Below, in pieces: positions 60,446 through 64,000 of a stretch of DNA of 64,000 bases. The notes under the pieces are model-generated. The model had not been told where the DNA came from. It saw nothing but the letters and a program-made list of their open reading frames with translations, and did not search any database. Every line of letters begins with the position of its first letter. Positions within the stretch are counted from its first letter, which is position 1. The translations under genes and the position numbers were made by a program. The stretch lies in contig JAWZYV010016058.1 of NCBI GenBank assembly GCA_038373885.1, positions 2,232,001 to 2,296,000 on the forward strand, in the 5' to 3' direction. The stretch comes from Cheiracanthium punctorium. Lineage: Eukaryota; Arthropoda; Arachnida; Araneae; Cheiracanthiidae.

Positions 60446-62071
60446 AATAGAAAGTCATAAAAGAAGTTGTAGTTTAATGACTACACTTTTATACAATTCC
60501 GTAGACACATGCGTAAAACATTTCTTGTTACGTAGTATGAGTGTATAATTTACATTTCTCCAATTGATTGTATTTCAAAAATTATAACAAAATTTTACTG
60601 AAAATACACTGAAAACTTTTTATGTATTTTTCATTTTAAAGTTAAAATTTGCAATCAGTTCAGATGTTTTGATTAAAAGAATTTTCAAAACTATTGTTAT
60701 CATTATTGTTATCATTTTGGTTATTTTGGGCTGAAACCTCATTAGTCCTTTCTTTTATTACAATTTATTTTTTGATCACTGATCAGGATTAAAATTAGCT
60801 TCTCGAGTTGTTTGTATTTTTTATGCCCTGTTAACCAAAGAATATTCTTTTTTATAAACATTTCTTTTCTGGCAATTTCAACCATGTTTGATTCGATATC
60901 AAGTATGTGCTGCTTTTTTTCTATTCTCTGTAGACTGCCTTCATTTAGTTTCAGTGGATGTTTCTTTCCGTATTGTTTCGAGCTCATTTCTTTGTTAAAC
61001 TAAAAACTAATCTCTTCAACTCATCTTACTTTTCTTGATACCCCCCCCCCAATATAATTGCAAAGGTCGAAAGGTTGTTTAAGCAAAAATATCAGCATCA
61101 GACTTTTTATCAATTTAGACATTTGAATATTTAGACACATTGATTTGCATAGACAACATTATTAACAATAGTGTTCCTCATTTCTTAAGTGGAAACTTTT
61201 GTTATATGAAATATTTTGAGAATCATCTGGTATTCCTTCCAAAAATTAATTATTTTTTTAAACTTATGTTGATATAGTTATACTTACGTTTGAAAAAAAA
61301 TTCATTAATAATAAGTTTCTTTTCATAGTGATATTAAGTGACTTAGTAGTTAAAAGGAAATTCATATTATTTTTTATTAAAAATCTAATTCTACCGGTTG
61401 TAAATTTTACTTTATTGAAAAAAGATTTTAACGAGGCAAATATTAAAAATCTGAACAACTTTCAGACTATGACGCAGTACCAGGCTACATTTTTATGTAG
61501 ATTTAGAGTGCATTAGAACACCTTTCTACTCAATGTACAACAAACTCACACAATATAACGAACGAAAATCTACCTACTGTACCCGCCGTTTACCTATTAC
61601 ACTTAATGCTAAATTTGTCCTTCTATAGTGAACCACCGAAATAATAACAGTCGAGTACATTTTTTTTTCTTTCAGTCGATCGTTGTATTTTTTAACTTTT
61701 CCACTTTTATGAAAACACGGTTTACACTCTAATTTCATAAGAAAGTTTGCGTTGGCCCGTGAAACACGGTGCAAATCAGAAATAAATGCGTTCATTCAAA
61801 AGATATACGATAAAAATGTAAAAAATGGGATGTTTCTCATCTAGATAAACTTATAGTGCTCGAAAAATCTTGACAGTTTTTTTTTTTTTTTTTAATACAG
61901 ATTCTACATAGAAAATGTTTTCGGCATGCTGGCCTAGCAAAAAATGTTGAGAAGGAAAATGAAGAAGATTTATTTATCCCGATATAGATAGAAAAGCGAA
62001 AAGCCTTATCATTCTTATATTGTGAGAAGCAATTGTTCAAAATATTTGGCGATGAAGTTTTTATATGTTAA
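60446..62071. other. No supported gene
   Basis: AT-rich. An 81-codon minus frame at 60742-60987 is rich in Lys and Glu (SLQRIEKKQHILDIESNMVE) and could be a coiled-coil remnant of a transposon protein, but I cannot assign it. A C run of 10 lies at about 61041-61050. Confidence 0.35.
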
Positions 62072-62212
62072 GATCCGACTGGTGAGATTGTAGTAGAAAT
62101 TGCAAGGAACCATCTTGAAATCGAAGATTCTGAATATGATGTTGATGGAGGGAAGCACATAAACGACGAAGTCTCCATGATCTCAGATGTAATTAATAAG
62201 TTTCTATCTTAG
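62072..62212 (+). pseudogene. 46-codon acidic coding-like fragment
   Basis: Directly after an in-frame TAA the plus strand reads DPTGEIVVEIARNHLEIEDS, EYDVDGGKHINDEVSMISDV and a short end, then TAG. The Asp/Glu-rich composition is unlike the random frames of the window. Acidic tails of this type occur in pogo/Tigger/Jerky transposases; that is a resemblance only. It could instead be a terminal exon, but the preceding bases are not a strong 3' splice site. Confidence 0.3.
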
Positions 62213-63229
62213 CAAAGAGTGGGAAAAGGTGTGTTCGAGTGAAATATATTAAACAAAGAAATTCATAAAACTATCTTGAAATCCGCATCGCTTCAACAGG
62301 AGATTACCAAATATAACTGCACTGAAACAGACAAACACAATCAAAGGTAAAATGAATTTATTTCAAATTGTCTTCTTTTATAGTTAATTTAATTAGTAAC
62401 GGGTTAGTTTAATGAAATCGATTGAGCAGTCAAATTGTTGATAAGTGAGTTTAATTCATTAATGGTCATTTTCGCTTGATTTTATCATTTTTAAAGGCAC
62501 ATTATTTTTGAATACACATAGCAATAAATGAGTTAGATATTTTGTGAACTTAAAAATTCTTCTGAACGCTTCCATAAAAACAAAATAATTGGTCCGGTGA
62601 AGTTTGTTACAGCGGGACAATACTAAAGCATTGTGCTGAATATGTTGATTCCAGCAGACACTCATAATAACCCAGCCGTAATTTTTATAGTATTGCTGTT
62701 GTTTGCGTAATCGTAAGTTCTGGTTGTAAAATTTCAATGCGTTTCATGAAAGTTCTGAGATCCATAGAAAACAACAGCGGTGTATATCCTTTATTTGCCA
62801 AAATTCCGAAGTTTTAAAAACAGTCCTAAAATGCCCTTTTTTTAGATATTCTAAAGAAGTTCTTTGCGTAATTTACAAGACAATTTTAAAATATCAGAAT
62901 ATTTTAGGACAATATTCAAAAGTTTGGAATTTTAGCAAATCCAGGAAGAGCCGTACGAGCTCTGCTTTTGAGTCATATATTTAATGAAATCTTTAGCCCG
63001 TGTCTTCATTCATGAGTCTATCAAATTTCCATTCCGACTGATGCACAGATCAAAAAGTAGTAATGTAATATTCTCCAAGAAGTGTCAATAAAAAGCACTA
63101 TTTTAAAAATGTTAATTCAGCTTCGAGTTTTAAATCGGATTTAAAAGTACCTAGCATAGAAAGGATTTCATAATTTCATTAAGCTACCGCTAAGTCCACG
63201 ATTTTTGATCTTTTTATAATAGGGGTCAT
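62213..63229. other. No gene or repeat recognised
   Basis: AT-rich spacer. The 92-codon minus frame at 62459-62737 has no recognised motif. Confidence 0.4.
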
Positions 63230-63360
63230 CTATCACTCAACCGAAACTTTGTAACGGAATGGACGAAATGGCTCCCAAGCCTCCTTCCTTTTTTGTAATC
63301 GGAATTCAAACACGGGCCTATACCGTATAATTGAAGAGCAATTAACCAGCTGGGCTGCAA
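63230..63360 (-). mobile_element. tRNA-derived SINE or tRNA pseudogene, minus strand
   Basis: Read on the minus strand: A-box-like AGCCCAGCTGGTTAA (63342-63356), then CGGTATAGGCCCGTG and a B-box-like GTGTTTGAATTCCG (63299-63312), then a body with GGCTTGGGAGCCATTTCGTC to about 63230. The A/B spacing fits a tRNA head. It differs from families A and B. A long minus frame across it (63233-63712) is not a gene. Confidence 0.55.
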
Positions 63361-64000
63361 TTAAGAATGGACGTTTAACATCCGCAGCACTACAAGGAAA
63401 AGTCGGGATTCGAAAAAATAATTCTTGGTACAGTAAAGATGCGTGTTTACTACAACTAACAAAATTTAATGTGATTATAAGCTTCAAGAAAAGCACTTTA
63501 ATTCGAACCATACCACAAATTGGTAGCAATAAACGATGCAAAAATTCTGTCTTTTCTTTTTGGACTTTATTTAGTTGTAGGCAATTTGGAGAAAACGCAA
63601 CGAAAGAAAAATCTAACAGATTTAAGAAAACATCTTCAATGCTTATTCGGCAACATATCATCCCGAACGACATGTTTACCCATTTAAGAAATTCTTCCCG
63701 TCGTGTAATCAATATAAAAATAAAATGAAAAGCCTGGATTCAATAAGTAAGTCTGGAATAAATGACTCCATCAGTTCCGACTATTAAGATGCCATGGAAA
63801 TGCTTCCGACGTATTTTTCTCCTCAGTAGGAATCGTGTATTTATTTGCATGCCATCGATCGAGGTGCAGGGCAAATATGAAGGAATATTATTTGCTCGTT
63901 CGTTCTATCCTCGCCTACATGGATGTTTTTCAGCTTGAGAACTACTGTCGTTTTATGTGGATAAACCACAGTTAATGCAAGTGGGAAGGTAAATTCTCGC
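63361..64000. other. No supported gene
   Basis: Composition is somewhat more even than average up to the window edge. Overlapping frames occur on both strands (63233-63712 minus, 63471-63728 plus) with no recognised motifs; no feature is assigned. Confidence 0.35.

Noticed and set aside
60742..60987. Lys/Glu-rich 81-codon minus frame as a gene
   Set aside because: No recognised family, an overlapping frame of similar length on the other strand, and AT-driven composition.
63233..63712. 159-codon minus-strand frame
   Set aside because: Its C-terminal third is a tRNA-derived SINE and the rest has no motif or sensible composition.

Overview
The window is AT-rich animal DNA with no intact protein-coding gene that I can support. 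The repeat content (mariner and pogo-like DNA transposons, Helitron-type ends, several hAT-type miniature elements, tRNA-derived SINEs, long CA/TA and TG microsatellites) points to an arthropod, and the overall texture reminds me of spiders or other arachnids. That placement is inference, not a sequence match. The window is either intergenic or lies inside a very large intron. Open frames are mostly 60-100 codons, start in repeats or AT-rich sequence, and show no domain structure except for transposase remnants.

Layout. 0-3 kb: a Helitron-like composite carrying at least four later insertions (a TA-flanked palindromic MITE, a foldback element with 120-bp arms, a SINE on the minus strand and a mariner-type MITE). 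4.8-7.2 kb: a SINE copy, then an element with an ACTAGCTG start and about eight tandem units of 156 bp. 7.9-11.4 kb: three hAT-type miniature elements, two with perfect 8-bp target duplications. 11.7-12.7 kb: a pogo-like element with TA duplications and a decayed transposase C-terminus. 14-17 kb: a perfect hairpin and two SINEs. 20-21.7 kb: a hAT miniature element and a decayed mariner transposase. 23.5-24.4 kb: a GC-rich minisatellite interrupted by a hAT element and ending in poly(A). 26.4-31 kb: a 76-bp palindromic element, two SINEs and the largest unusual repeat. 37.7-46.8 kb: foldback relatives, a second ACTAGCTG element with a nested hAT element, and a hairpin-headed array next to a pogo fragment. 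52-57 kb: another hAT element and the second good copy of the unusual family. 57-64 kb: mostly unrecognised DNA, two short coding-like fragments and a SINE.

The most interesting signal is a family I cannot name. Copies at 27268-29239 (minus) and 55744-56960 (plus), with a diverged relative at 45841-46680, share a terminal hairpin, a conserved leader, about 173-bp internal units and, in the first two, a GGCGA-rich module and a shared far end. The layout resembles Helentron-associated (HINE/DINE-like) non-autonomous elements, but I see no transposase or Rep/helicase to confirm this. Nothing here acts together as a pathway; the window is best read as layered transposon insertions whose relative order can partly be worked out from nesting.
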